Below are positions 8,986 to 16,597 of a stretch of 40,923 nucleotides of DNA, piece after piece. The translations under genes were made by a program, and so were the position numbers. Within the stretch, counting starts at the first letter, position 1; each line of letters starts with the position of its first letter. The DNA is from an uncultured Pseudomonadota bacterium (GTDB lineage: Bacteria; Pseudomonadota; Gammaproteobacteria; Burkholderiales; SG8-39). Location of the stretch: NCBI GenBank assembly GCA_903909415.1, contig CAIVVS010000048.1, positions 1-40,923 of the forward strand, in the 5' to 3' direction. The notes under the pieces were generated by a model, which was given only the letters and a program-made list of their open reading frames with translations, was not told the DNA's origin and searched no databases.

Positions 8986-9029
8986 CGGCGGGTCAGCGGC
9001 GGGTCAGCGGCGGGTCAGCGACGGGTCAC
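8986..9029. repeat. 11-bp tandem repeat, four copies
   Basis: CGGCGGGTCAG is repeated three times exactly (8986-8996, 8997-9007, 9008-9018), followed by a fourth copy with two changes (9019-9029). It fills most of the spacer between the dehydrogenase stop and the TSUP start. Length could vary between strains by slippage; no function is evident. Confidence 0.85.
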
Positions 9030-9054
9030 GGGGGCGGCGGAGCCCGGCGCGGGC

Positions 9055-12045
9055 TCAGCCCAGCGCCCGCGCCAGCACCTGCGCCACGTGCACCGCGCCG
9101 CGCTGCGCGCCGTCGGCGATCTGGTGGCGGCAGCTGGTGCCGTCGGCGACCAGCAGGGTGTTCGCACCGGCCGCGCGCACCACCGGCAGCAGGGAAGCCT
9201 CGGCCATGGCGCGTGACACCTCGGCATGCTCGGCCTCGTAGCCGAAGCTGCCGGCACCGCCGCAGCACGAGGTCTCGATGGTCTTGACCTCCAGGCCCGG
9301 CACCAGCCGCAGCACGGACTCGACCGCCGGCATCGCGCCGAAGGCCTTCTGGTGGCAATGGCCGTGCAGCAGCGCGCGTGTCTCGGGCAGCGCCTTGAGC
9401 GCGAGCTTGAGCCGCCCGGCCGCCTGCTCGCGCGCGAGGAACTCCTCGAACAGCAGCGCCTGCTCCGACAGCGCCTGCGCCTCCTTGCCCGGCAGCAGCG
9501 ACTTGAACTCGTCGCGCAGCGTCAGCAGGCAGGACGGCTCCAGGCCGATGACCGCGATGCCGGAGGACACGTAACAAGCCAGCGCCCGCAGCGTGCGCGT
9601 GGCCTCGGCGCGCGCCTCGTCCACCATGCCGGCGGACAGGTAGGTCCGGCCGCAGCACAGCGCGCGCCCGTCGGGCGAAGCAGCCGCATGCACGCGATAG
9701 CCCGCCGCCTCCAGCACCCGGCGCGCGGCACGCGCGTTCTCCGGCTCGAACCACCGGTTGAAGCTGTCCACCAGCAGCACCACGTCGCGCACCGGGTCCA
9801 GTTTCGCCGCGCCCTCGGCCATGCCGTGGGCAGTGTCCACGTAGGGCTTCGCATGCCAGCGCGGCAGCGTGCGGGTGGATGAGAATCCAAGCAGCCCGCG
9901 CGCCAGTCCCTGCGCGAGGTTGGCCAGCGGCGCGAAGCGGCTGGCCAGCGGCGCGAGGCGCGGCAGGTGGGCGATGGCCCGGTCGCGCAGCGTCCAGCCG
10001 TGGCGCTGCTTCCAGGCGCGCGTGGCTTCGATCTTCATCTTGGCCATGTCCACGCCGGTGGGGCATTCGCGCTTGCAGCCCTTGCAGGACACGCACAGGT
10101 CGAGCGCGTCATGCACTTCCTGCGAGGCCAGCCCCGCCTCGCCGAGCTGCCCGCTCAACGCCAGGCGCAGCGTGTTGGCGCGGCCGCGCGTCAGGTCGCG
10201 CTCGTCGCGCGTCACCCGGAACGAGGGGCACATGGTGCCGGCGTCGAACTTGCGGCAATGGCCGTTGTTGTTGCACATCTCCACCGCGGCGGCCAGGCCG
10301 GTGCTGGGCACAGGTGATCCCAGCGTCGGGCCGTTCCATTCGCTCCAGTCGAGCGCCGTGTCCGGCGCGCGCGAGGCATAGCCCGGCTTGTAGCGGAACA
10401 GGCGCGCATCGTCCTGCGTCGGCGGGTTCACGATCTTGCCGGGGTTGAGCAGGCCGCGCGGATCGAACAGGCCCTTGACCTCGCCCAGCGCCGCGGTAAG
10501 CCGCTCGCCGAGGATGGGCGCGATCCACTCGGAGCGCACCAGCCCGTCGCCGTGCTCGCCGGAGTAGGCGCCCTTGTAGCGACGCACCAGCTCGCAGGCT
10601 TCCTCGGCGATGGCGCGCATCTGGCGCGCGCCATCGCCCTTCATGTTCAGGATGGGCCGCACGTGCAGCGTGCCGACCGAAGCATGCGCGTACCAGGTGC
10701 CCTCGGTGCCGTGCTTGCGGAACACCTCGGTCAGCTGGCGCGTGTATTCGGCCAGGTGCTCCAGCGGCACCGCGCAATCCTCGATGAAGGACACCGGCTT
10801 GCCCTCGCCCTTCATGGACATCATGATGTTCAGGCCGGCCTTGCGCACTTCCCAGAAGTCGCGCTGCAGCGTGGCGTCGGTGATCTCCACCACCTTGCCG
10901 CGCCCCTCGCCGGTGAAGCCGCGGTCGGCCATCATCTCGGTGAGCTGCTTCAGGCGGCGCACGCAGTCGTCGCGGTCGTCGCCGGCGAACTCCACCAGCA
11001 GCACCGCATCCGGGTCGCCGTGTACGCACTGGTCCAGCACCGGCAGGAAGGCCGGGTTGGAGCGCGCCAGGCCCAGCATGGTGCGGTCCACCAATTCGAC
11101 GGCCGCCGGCCCGAGCTCGACGATGAACTGCGGCGCGCGCATCGATTCGTAGAACGACGCGAAGTGGCACACGCCCAGCGTCTTGTGCCTGGGCAGCGGC
11201 GAGAGCTTGAGGTGCAGGCGCTGCGAGTAGGCGAGCGTGCCTTCGGAGCCGACCAGCAGGTGGGACAGGTTGTGCGGGTTGGCGCGCCCGTCCAGCAGCG
11301 GCTGCACCATGTCCAGGTTGTAGCCCTGCACCCGGCGCAGCACGGTGGGCCAGCGCGCGGCGATCTCCTCGCGCTCGCGCGCGACGATGGCGTGCACCGC
11401 GGCGGCGATCTCGCGGTAGCGCGCCGGACCCGAGGCCAGCTCACCGCTGGGGCCGAAGTGGCAGGCGGTGCCGTCGGCGAGCAAGGCGTCTATGCCCAGC
11501 ACGTTGTGCACCATGTTGCCGTAGCGCAGCGAGCGCGAGCCGCAGGAGTTGTTGCCGGCCATGCCCCCGAGGGTGGCCTGCGCCGAGGTGGACACGTCCA
11601 CCGGGAACCACAGGCCGTGCGGCTTGAGCAGCGCGTTGAGCTGGTCCAGCACCATGCCCGGCTGCACCACGCAGGTGGCGGCTTCCTTGTCCAGCGACAC
11701 CAGCTTGTTCAGGTACTTGGCGTTGTCGATCACCAGCGCCGCGCCCACGGTCTGGCCGCATTGCGAGGTGCCGGCGCCGCGCGGCAGCACCGGCACGCCC
11801 TCGGACAGGCCCAGCGCCAGCGCGCCGGCCGCGGCTTCCTCGGTGCGCGGCACGACCACGCCTATGGGTTCGATCTGGTAGAAGGACGCGTCGGTCGAAT
11901 AGCGTCCGCGGCTCGCCGGGTCGAACAGCACCTCGGCATCCAGTTCGCGCGCCAGCCGCGCGGCCAGGCCCGCCTCGCCGCGGCGCGGGTGGAAGGACAG
12001 CGGGTGCACGCCGTCCGCGCTGAAATCAGACTGGTCGCGTTTCAA
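9055..12045 (-). CDS. Large FAD- and Fe-S-containing D-2-hydroxyacid dehydrogenase (YdiJ-like)
   Basis: A 996-residue fusion. Residues about 30-270 are a FAD-binding PCMH/GlcD-type domain (LPRGAGTSQCGQTVG at 88-101), followed by the FAD-oxidase C-terminal domain. Two cysteine-rich clusters then appear, MCNNNGHCRKFDAGTMCP and LDLCVSCKGCKRECPTG, which look like [4Fe-4S] ligands. The C-terminal third has two CCG-type motifs (LCCGRTYLS, SCCGGAGSFG). This is the single-chain equivalent of GlcD plus GlpC/GlcF and oxidises D-2-hydroxyacids (D-lactate, D-2-hydroxyglutarate, glycolate-like), passing electrons to the quinone pool. The start is TTG at 12045 with GAGG 6 bases upstream. It lies 57 bp downstream of the FrnE-like gene in the gntR-led unit. 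The exact substrate is undetermined. Confidence 0.9.
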   Translation of the reverse strand: MKRDQSDFSADGVHPLSFHPRRGEAGLAARLARELDAEVLFDPASRGRYSTDASFYQIEPIGVVVPRTEEAAAGALALGLSEGVPVLPRGAGTSQCGQTVGAALVIDNAKYLNKLVSLDKEAATCVVQPGMVLDQLNALLKPHGLWFPVDVSTSAQATLGGMAGNNSCGSRSLRYGNMVHNVLGIDALLADGTACHFGPSGELASGPARYREIAAAVHAIVAREREEIAARWPTVLRRVQGYNLDMVQPLLDGRANPHNLSHLLVGSEGTLAYSQRLHLKLSPLPRHKTLGVCHFASFYESMRAPQFIVELGPAAVELVDRTMLGLARSNPAFLPVLDQCVHGDPDAVLLVEFAGDDRDDCVRRLKQLTEMMADRGFTGEGRGKVVEITDATLQRDFWEVRKAGLNIMMSMKGEGKPVSFIEDCAVPLEHLAEYTRQLTEVFRKHGTEGTWYAHASVGTLHVRPILNMKGDGARQMRAIAEEACELVRRYKGAYSGEHGDGLVRSEWIAPILGERLTAALGEVKGLFDPRGLLNPGKIVNPPTQDDARLFRYKPGYASRAPDTALDWSEWNGPTLGSPVPSTGLAAAVEMCNNNGHCRKFDAGTMCPSFRVTRDERDLTRGRANTLRLALSGQLGEAGLASQEVHDALDLCVSCKGCKRECPTGVDMAKMKIEATRAWKQRHGWTLRDRAIAHLPRLAPLASRFAPLANLAQGLARGLLGFSSTRTLPRWHAKPYVDTAHGMAEGAAKLDPVRDVVLLVDSFNRWFEPENARAARRVLEAAGYRVHAAASPDGRALCCGRTYLSAGMVDEARAEATRTLRALACYVSSGIAVIGLEPSCLLTLRDEFKSLLPGKEAQALSEQALLFEEFLAREQAAGRLKLALKALPETRALLHGHCHQKAFGAMPAVESVLRLVPGLEVKTIETSCCGGAGSFGYEAEHAEVSRAMAEASLLPVVRAAGANTLLVADGTSCRHQIADGAQRGAVHVAQVLARALG

Positions 12046-12102
12046 GGGTTGCCTCGCTGTTGCACGTGTTGCGGCCGATGTGGGTGGATTAGGCGCGTGG
12101 AC

Positions 12103-12777
12103 TCAGGCTTGGGCCGGCTGGCCGGTGCCGTCCGGATCCTGCTCGGCCTGCAGCATGGCGTCGAACAGGGTCGCCGGCTCGTGCGCGCCGCTCACCGCGA
12201 GGCGCCGGTTGAAGATGAAGAACGGCACGCCCGACACGCCGATGGCCTGGGCCTGCTGCTCTTCCTTTTCCACCGCGGCCAGCGCGGCCGGGTCGTCCAG
12301 GCAGGCGCGCACCGCGTCCACGTCCATGCCCGCGTCGATCGCCACCGACTCCACATGCTCGCGGCGGGTCAGGTCGATGCCGTCGGTGAAGTAGGCCTTC
12401 ATGAAGGCTTCCTTCACCTGGTCCTGCAGGCCGGACTCGGTGGCCAGCATGATCAGCGCGTGCATCGCCCGGGTGTTGGGCTGCATCACGATGCTGTCGA
12501 ACTCGAAGGCGATGCCCAGGGTCTCGCCGATGCCCGCAATCTGCGCGTCCAGCTGGCGGCCCTTGGCTTCGCCGAACTTGCGCTCGCGGTACTCCTTGCG
12601 CGTGATGCCCTCGGCCGGCAGCTGCGGGTTGAGCTCGAAGGGATGGAACACCACCTCGGGCGCGGGCTCGTCGGGGAAGCGCGCGCGGTACATCTCCAGC
12701 GCCTCGGCCAGGCGGCGCTTGCCGATGAAGCACCACGGGCAAACCACATCCGATACGACGTCCACGGTCAGGGCCAT
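12103..12777 (-). CDS. DsbA-family oxidoreductase, FrnE-like
   Basis: A 224-residue thioredoxin-fold protein with CPWC at residues 13-16 (VVCPWCFIGK) and the cis-proline loop GVSGVPFFIF near residue 190; the intervening helical insertion is typical of DsbA/FrnE/2-hydroxychromene-2-carboxylate isomerase relatives. There is no signal peptide, so it acts in the cytosol. FrnE-type proteins are cytosolic disulfide oxidoreductases/isomerases; some family members instead use glutathione for isomerisations in aromatic catabolism. The intact CxxC favours redox chemistry. ATG at 12777 lies 10 bases after the gntR stop, so it is co-transcribed with the regulator. Its role next to a dehydrogenase is unknown; protection or glutathione-linked chemistry are both possible. 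Confidence 0.86.
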   Translation of the reverse strand: MALTVDVVSDVVCPWCFIGKRRLAEALEMYRARFPDEPAPEVVFHPFELNPQLPAEGITRKEYRERKFGEAKGRQLDAQIAGIGETLGIAFEFDSIVMQPNTRAMHALIMLATESGLQDQVKEAFMKAYFTDGIDLTRREHVESVAIDAGMDVDAVRACLDDPAALAAVEKEEQQAQAIGVSGVPFFIFNRRLAVSGAHEPATLFDAMLQAEQDPDGTGQPAQA

Positions 12778-12787
12778 GCGGGAATCC

Positions 12788-13543
12788 TCAGTTCTTCTGC
12801 TGCGTTGGGGAATGGGTCTGCGCGGGGGCGGCGCCTTGCGGGGATGGAACGTCCAGCACCTCCAGCACCGACAGCATCTTGTTGCCCAGGTGCTGGTTCA
12901 GCAGCCCGGTGAGTTGCGCGCTGTCGCGCGCGTCCAGCGCGGCCAGCATCTGCTCGTGCTCCGTCACCGCGCGCGCCCAGCGCTCCGGCGACAGGTTGGC
13001 CATGTAGCGGGCGCGGCGCACGTGGGCGTTGAGCTGGCGGTAGGTGGCCGCCAGCACCGCATTGCCGCCGGCCTCGACCAGGCGCAGGTGGATGGCCTGA
13101 TTGGCGTGGAAGTAGGCGGCCAGTTCGCCGCGCTTCCAGTGCGCCACCATCTGGTAGTGCAGCGAGCGGATCTCGGCGATGTCGGCCTCGGTCGCGTTCT
13201 CGCAGGCGAGCTGCCCGGCGAGCGCCTCCAGCGCGCCCATCACCCGGAACACCTCGCGCACCTTCTCCATGGTGACCGGTGCGACGCGCGCGCCGCGGTT
13301 GGCCGCCAGCTCCACCAGGCCTTCGCTGGCCAGCGCCTTGAGCGCCTCGCGCAGCGGGGTGCGCGAGATGCCCAGCTGCTCGCACAGCACGCGCTCGTTC
13401 AGGTCCACGCCGGGAGCGAGCTCGCCCTGCACGATCATGTCGCGCAGCCGCTCGCCGACCGACTCGGCCAGCAGCCGGGGCTGGGCGGGCGGGGTAGGCG
13501 CGACGGACGGCAGGGTCGCGGGCGGCAGGACCGGGGAATTCAT
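12788..13543 (-). CDS. GntR-family regulator, FCD (FadR-C-terminal-like) subfamily
   Basis: A 251-residue regulator. Residues about 25-100 form the winged helix-turn-helix (RDMIVQGELAPGVDLNERVL, then LGISRTPLREALKALASEGLV, a near-perfect GntR recognition helix). Residues about 105-230 form the all-helical FCD effector domain, with HLRL and EHEQML supplying the histidines that commonly bind a metal with a carboxylate ligand. An Ala/Pro-rich N-terminal extension of about 25 residues precedes the HTH, and a Pro/Gln-rich tail ends the protein. ATG at 13543 has no Shine-Dalgarno, and a TATAAT lies only 8 bases upstream, so the mRNA may be leaderless. It heads the leftward operon and faces the aminotransferase operon across an AT-rich gap, so it probably controls both, responding to an organic acid. 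Confidence 0.9.
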   Translation of the reverse strand: MNSPVLPPATLPSVAPTPPAQPRLLAESVGERLRDMIVQGELAPGVDLNERVLCEQLGISRTPLREALKALASEGLVELAANRGARVAPVTMEKVREVFRVMGALEALAGQLACENATEADIAEIRSLHYQMVAHWKRGELAAYFHANQAIHLRLVEAGGNAVLAATYRQLNAHVRRARYMANLSPERWARAVTEHEQMLAALDARDSAQLTGLLNQHLGNKMLSVLEVLDVPSPQGAAPAQTHSPTQQKN

Positions 13544-13581
13544 TTGTATGCATTATATTCGGGTGGACCGGAATGCTGCAA
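13544..13581 (-). promoter_or_regulatory. Candidate gntR promoter with overlapping operator half-site
   Basis: On the minus strand TTGCAG (13581-13576) and TATAAT (13557-13552) are separated by 18 bases, a reasonable sigma-70 promoter. Transcription would start within a few bases of the ATG at 13543. The -10 overlaps the plus-strand sequence TTGTATGCA (13544-13552), which shares TTTGTAT with the palindrome at 13650, so the regulator could repress itself. Confidence 0.5.
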
Positions 13582-13595
13582 GGCACAATAATATG

Positions 13596-13616
13596 AATAA
13601 TATCAGCCACTTATGC
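13596..13616 (-). repeat. 21-bp intergenic repeat, copy A
   Basis: An exact 21-base match to 33613-33633 (on the plus strand it begins AATAATATCAG and ends CCACTTATGC), embedded in looser similarity that extends about 15 bases on the GCATAAG side (GAAAA and GGCC blocks at matching distances). Both copies lie upstream of leftward genes in the same orientation, in AT-rich pockets. Confidence 0.85.
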
Positions 13617-13647
13617 ATTTTCTGGCCAATTTTTCCTGCCAGCTTCT

Positions 13648-13675
13648 TGTTTTGAATACAAAACCGGCCTACACT
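13648..13675 (+). promoter_or_regulatory. Candidate aminotransferase promoter with GntR-type operator
   Basis: TTGTTT (13648-13653) and TACACT (13670-13675) are spaced by 16 bases. TTTTGAATACAAAA (13650-13663), a palindrome with 5-bp arms and a 4-base centre, lies between and over the -35; GntR/FCD operators commonly have this TTG-TA-CAA form. A start near 13682 would give a leader of about 60 bases before the ATG at 13744. Binding by the adjacent GntR protein is inferred from position. Confidence 0.5.
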
Positions 13676-13743
13676 TCCAGCCTGTTTGCGCACGCCCTTT
13701 CCGGCCCACGCGCCCAGCCTCCGACCTCCTGACAAGGCCCCCC

Positions 13744-14937
13744 ATGAGCTACCACAGCGGACGCCATTTCCTGCAGATTCCCGGCCCGACCAACGTGCCC
13801 GACCGGGTGCTGCGCGCGATCGACCGGCCGACCATCGACCACCGCGGCCCGGAGTTCGGCGAACTCGGCCTGCGTGTGCTGGCCGGCCTGAAGCGCATCT
13901 TCCAGACCACCCAGCCGGTGGTGATCTTCCCGGCCTCGGGCACCGGCGCCTGGGAAGCCGCGCTGGTGAACACACTCTCGCCCGGCGACCGGGTGCTGAT
14001 GGTCGAGACCGGCCAGTTCGCCTCGCTGTGGCACAAGATGGCCACGCGCCTGGGCGTGCAGGTCGAGTTCATCCCCACCGACTGGCGCCGCGGCGCCGAT
14101 CCGGCGGCGATCACCGCCAAGCTGGACGCCGACAAGGGCAAGACGATCAAGGCGGTGTGCGTGGTGCACAACGAGACCTCGACCGGCGTGACCTCGCGCA
14201 TCCCCTTGGTCCGCAAGGCGATCGATGCGGCAGGCCACCCTGCCCTGCTGATGGTGGACACGATCTCCTCGCTCGGATCGATCGATTACCGCCACGATGA
14301 ATGGGGCGTGGACGTCACCGTCGCCGGCTCGCAGAAGGGCCTGATGCTGCCGCCCGGCCTGTCGTTCAACTGCGTCAGCGAGAAGGCGCGCGCCGCCGGC
14401 AAGGCTGCGACCATGCCGCGTTCCTACTGGAACTGGGAGGAGATGATCACCGCCAACAAGTCGGGCTACTTCCCCTACACGCCGGCCACCAACCTGCTCT
14501 ACGGCCTGGACGAGGCGATCCGCATGCTGGAGGAAGAAGGCATGGCCAACGTGTTCGCGCGCCATGCGCGCCACGGCGAGGCCACGCGCCGCGCGGTGCG
14601 CGCCTGGGGCCTGGAGATCCTGTGCGCCGTGCCCGAGGAATACTCGAATGCGCTGACCGCGGTGATGATGCCCGCCGGCCATGACGCCGACGCGCTGCGC
14701 CAGCTGATCCTCGAGCGCTACGACATGTCGCTGGGCATGGGCCTGGGCAAGCTGCTGGGCAAGGTGTTCCGCATCGGCCACCTCGGCGACTTCAACGACC
14801 TCACGCTGATGGGCACGTTGAGCGGCGTGGAGATGGGCCTGGCCGCGGCCGGCGTGCCACACCAGCGCGGCGGCGCGCAGGCGGCGCTTGACTACCTCGC
14901 GCAGGCCCAGCCGGCCGGCGCGCGCAAGGCCGCCTGA
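13744..14937 (+). CDS. Class V PLP aminotransferase, serine-glyoxylate aminotransferase type
   Basis: A 397-residue cytosolic fold-type I aminotransferase of the serine-glyoxylate / alanine-glyoxylate (SPT/AGT) branch. Visible are the N-terminal IPGPTNVPDRVL, HRGPEFGE, the cofactor-contacting ASGTGAWEAAL (64-74), HNETSTG (142-148), D172 (MVDTISSLG) that would pair with the PLP ring nitrogen, and the Schiff-base lysine K198 in GSQKGLMLPPG. The usual reaction is serine plus glyoxylate to hydroxypyruvate plus glycine; related enzymes accept alanine, 2-aminoethylphosphonate or ureidoglycine. It is first in a rightward operon with a crotonase and an SDR, opposite the 2-hydroxyacid dehydrogenase operon, so 2-oxoacid/2-hydroxyacid metabolism may link the two arms. 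Confidence 0.88.
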   Translation: MSYHSGRHFLQIPGPTNVPDRVLRAIDRPTIDHRGPEFGELGLRVLAGLKRIFQTTQPVVIFPASGTGAWEAALVNTLSPGDRVLMVETGQFASLWHKMATRLGVQVEFIPTDWRRGADPAAITAKLDADKGKTIKAVCVVHNETSTGVTSRIPLVRKAIDAAGHPALLMVDTISSLGSIDYRHDEWGVDVTVAGSQKGLMLPPGLSFNCVSEKARAAGKAATMPRSYWNWEEMITANKSGYFPYTPATNLLYGLDEAIRMLEEEGMANVFARHARHGEATRRAVRAWGLEILCAVPEEYSNALTAVMMPAGHDADALRQLILERYDMSLGMGLGKLLGKVFRIGHLGDFNDLTLMGTLSGVEMGLAAAGVPHQRGGAQAALDYLAQAQPAGARKAA

Positions 14938-14958
14938 GCGGCAGCAAGGGAACACACC

Positions 14959-15738
14959 ATGGCAGGACAAGTCCTGATAACCAGGGACGGCGGCATCGCC
15001 ACCGTCACCCTCTCCAATCCCGGGCGCATGAACGCCCTCACCCGCGGCATGTGGGAGCGCGTCGGCAGCGCCTTCCGCGAACTCTCGGCGGACGACTCGG
15101 TGCGCGTGGTGGTGCTGCGCGGTGAAGGCGAAAAGGCCTTCGCAGCCGGCGCCGACATCTCCGAGTTCGAGCAGACCCGGAAGAACCGCGAGGTCTCCAC
15201 CGAATACGGCCGCATGATCCAGGCCAGCATGGATGCGGTGGGCGAATGCCGCCATCCAGTGGTCGCGATGATCCACGGCGTGTGCGTGGGCGGCGGGCTG
15301 GAGATCGCCAGCCTGACCGACATGCGCATCTGCGGCGAGTCCAGCCGCTTCGGCGTGCCGGTGTCCAAGCTCGGGCTGGTGATGGCCTATGGCGAACTCG
15401 CCGGCTTGATCGGCCTGGTCGGCCGCCCCGTCGCGATGGAAATCCTGATGGAAGGCCGGGTGTTCGGCGCGGCCGAGGCGAAGGACAAGGGCCTGGTGAA
15501 CCGCGTGGTCGCCGACGACCAGGTCGAGGCGGAAACCATGGCGACGGTGCGGCGCATCGCCGACGGCGCGCCGCTGGTGCACCGCTGGCACAAGCAGTTC
15601 GCCAAGCGCCTGGCCGACCCGAGGCCGCTCACGCCCGCGGAATACGCCGAGAGCTTCGCCTGCTTCGATTCCGAGGACTACCTGATCGGGTATAAAGCCT
15701 TCCTCGCCAAGACCAAACCCGAATTCAAAGGAAAGTGA
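14959..15738 (+). CDS. Crotonase-fold enzyme lacking one catalytic glutamate
   Basis: A 259-residue enoyl-CoA hydratase/isomerase family protein. The CoA/oxyanion-hole elements AAGADISEF (62-70) and GVCVGGGLEIA (107-117) are intact. Aligned by the GGG motif with classical hydratase, the first catalytic Glu is kept (E115, equivalent to rat Glu144). The second, normally in a PE motif, is Val135 (FGVPVSKLG; equivalent to Glu164). A simple hydratase is therefore doubtful; isomerase, hydrolase, dehalogenase-like or lyase chemistry on an acyl-CoA is possible. ATG at 14959 follows the aminotransferase stop by 21 bases. The SDR start lies one base after its stop, so all three genes form one operon. 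Confidence 0.88.
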   Translation: MAGQVLITRDGGIATVTLSNPGRMNALTRGMWERVGSAFRELSADDSVRVVVLRGEGEKAFAAGADISEFEQTRKNREVSTEYGRMIQASMDAVGECRHPVVAMIHGVCVGGGLEIASLTDMRICGESSRFGVPVSKLGLVMAYGELAGLIGLVGRPVAMEILMEGRVFGAAEAKDKGLVNRVVADDQVEAETMATVRRIADGAPLVHRWHKQFAKRLADPRPLTPAEYAESFACFDSEDYLIGYKAFLAKTKPEFKGK

Positions 15739-15739
15739 C

Positions 15740-16498
15740 GTGAACCTAGAACTCCAAGGCAAGACGGTCCTCATCACCGGCGGCAGCAAGGGCATCGGCC
15801 TGGCCTGCGGCCACGGCTTCGCCGCCGAAGGCGCGAACGTGATCCTCGCCGCGCGCAGCCCCGAGCTGCTCGCCGAGGGCGCCAAGGCGATCTCCGCCAA
15901 GTACCCGGTGAAGGTCGAAACCAAGGTGGTGGACCTGCGCGACGGCAAGGCGTTGGTGAAGCTGGCCGCCGAGTGCGCCCACGCGGACGTGCTGGTGAAC
16001 AATGCCGGCGACATCCCCGGCGGCAGCATCGAGACCCTGGACGAGGAAAAGTGGCGCCACGCCTGGGAGCTGAAGGTGTTCGGCTTCGTGAACCTGACGC
16101 GCGAGATGATCAAGCTGATGAAGGCGCGCAAGTCCGGCGTGATCGTCAACGTGATCGGCATGGCCGGCGAAAACCCGAACTACGAGTACGTCTGCGGCGC
16201 GACCGCCAATGCGGGCCTCGCCGCCTTCACCAAGGGCCTGGGCCGCGGCACCACCGACTTCGGCGTACGCGTGGTGGGCGTGCACCCGCCGGCCACCCGC
16301 ACCGACCGCATCACCAAGGTGATGAAGGCGGCAGCCAAGGCACGCTACGGCGACGAGACCAAGCTGGATGAGCTGATCCGCGACAAGCTGTTCACCCGCC
16401 CGATCGAACCCGAGCAGGTGGCCGACTCCATCGTCTACCTCGCCTCGGCGCGCGCCAGCCACCTGTCGGGCGTGATGCTCAACCTCGGCAACGCCTGA
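15740..16498 (+). CDS. SDR-fold protein with non-canonical active site
   Basis: A 252-residue short-chain dehydrogenase/reductase-fold protein. The cofactor half is normal: TGGSKGIG (13-20) and VNNAG (86-90). The catalytic region is not: where SDRs carry Ser, then Tyr-x-x-x-Lys before the AAL helix, this one reads VIGMAGENP, then YVCGATANAGLAAFTKGLG. By spacing the Tyr position is Gly153 and the Lys position Asn157. Similar tails occur in a divergent SDR subfamily of unknown activity that I recognise from proteobacteria. It may bind NAD(P)H without classical dehydrogenation, or use a neighbouring Tyr (Y148/Y150). The start is GTG at 15740, one base after the crotonase TGA. It ends the aminotransferase operon and faces a REP-like hairpin pair. 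Confidence 0.87.
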   Translation: MNLELQGKTVLITGGSKGIGLACGHGFAAEGANVILAARSPELLAEGAKAISAKYPVKVETKVVDLRDGKALVKLAAECAHADVLVNNAGDIPGGSIETLDEEKWRHAWELKVFGFVNLTREMIKLMKARKSGVIVNVIGMAGENPNYEYVCGATANAGLAAFTKGLGRGTTDFGVRVVGVHPPATRTDRITKVMKAAAKARYGDETKLDELIRDKLFTRPIEPEQVADSIVYLASARASHLSGVMLNLGNA

Positions 16499-16512
16499 GG
16501 CAGCTCAACGTC

Positions 16513-16582
16513 GCTGGATTCCCGCTTTCGCGGGAATGACGCTTGCTACGTAGTGTCGTCCCCGCGAAAGCGGGGACCCAGC
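16513..16582. repeat. REP-like pair of inverted hairpins between convergent genes
   Basis: Two perfect 8-bp stems with tetraloops, ATTCCCGC-TTTC-GCGGGAAT (16518-16537) and GTCCCCGC-GAAA-GCGGGGAC (16558-16577), are themselves inverted copies of one another, with GCTGG and CCAGC at the outer ends. This is the common proteobacterial dispersed element whose spurious translations read HSRESGNP and WVPAFAG. It sits between the convergent SDR and deacetylase genes and could serve as a two-way terminator. Confidence 0.85.
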
Positions 16583-16597
16583 GTCGTTCTGCCTGGC

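Noticed and set aside
13553..13975. Minus-strand frames containing the shared peptide HKWLIL at both 21-bp repeat copies, considered as leader peptides
   Set aside because: At 33613 the frame belongs to an antisense-like extension with no start or ribosome site next to it, so the shared peptide only reflects the DNA repeat.
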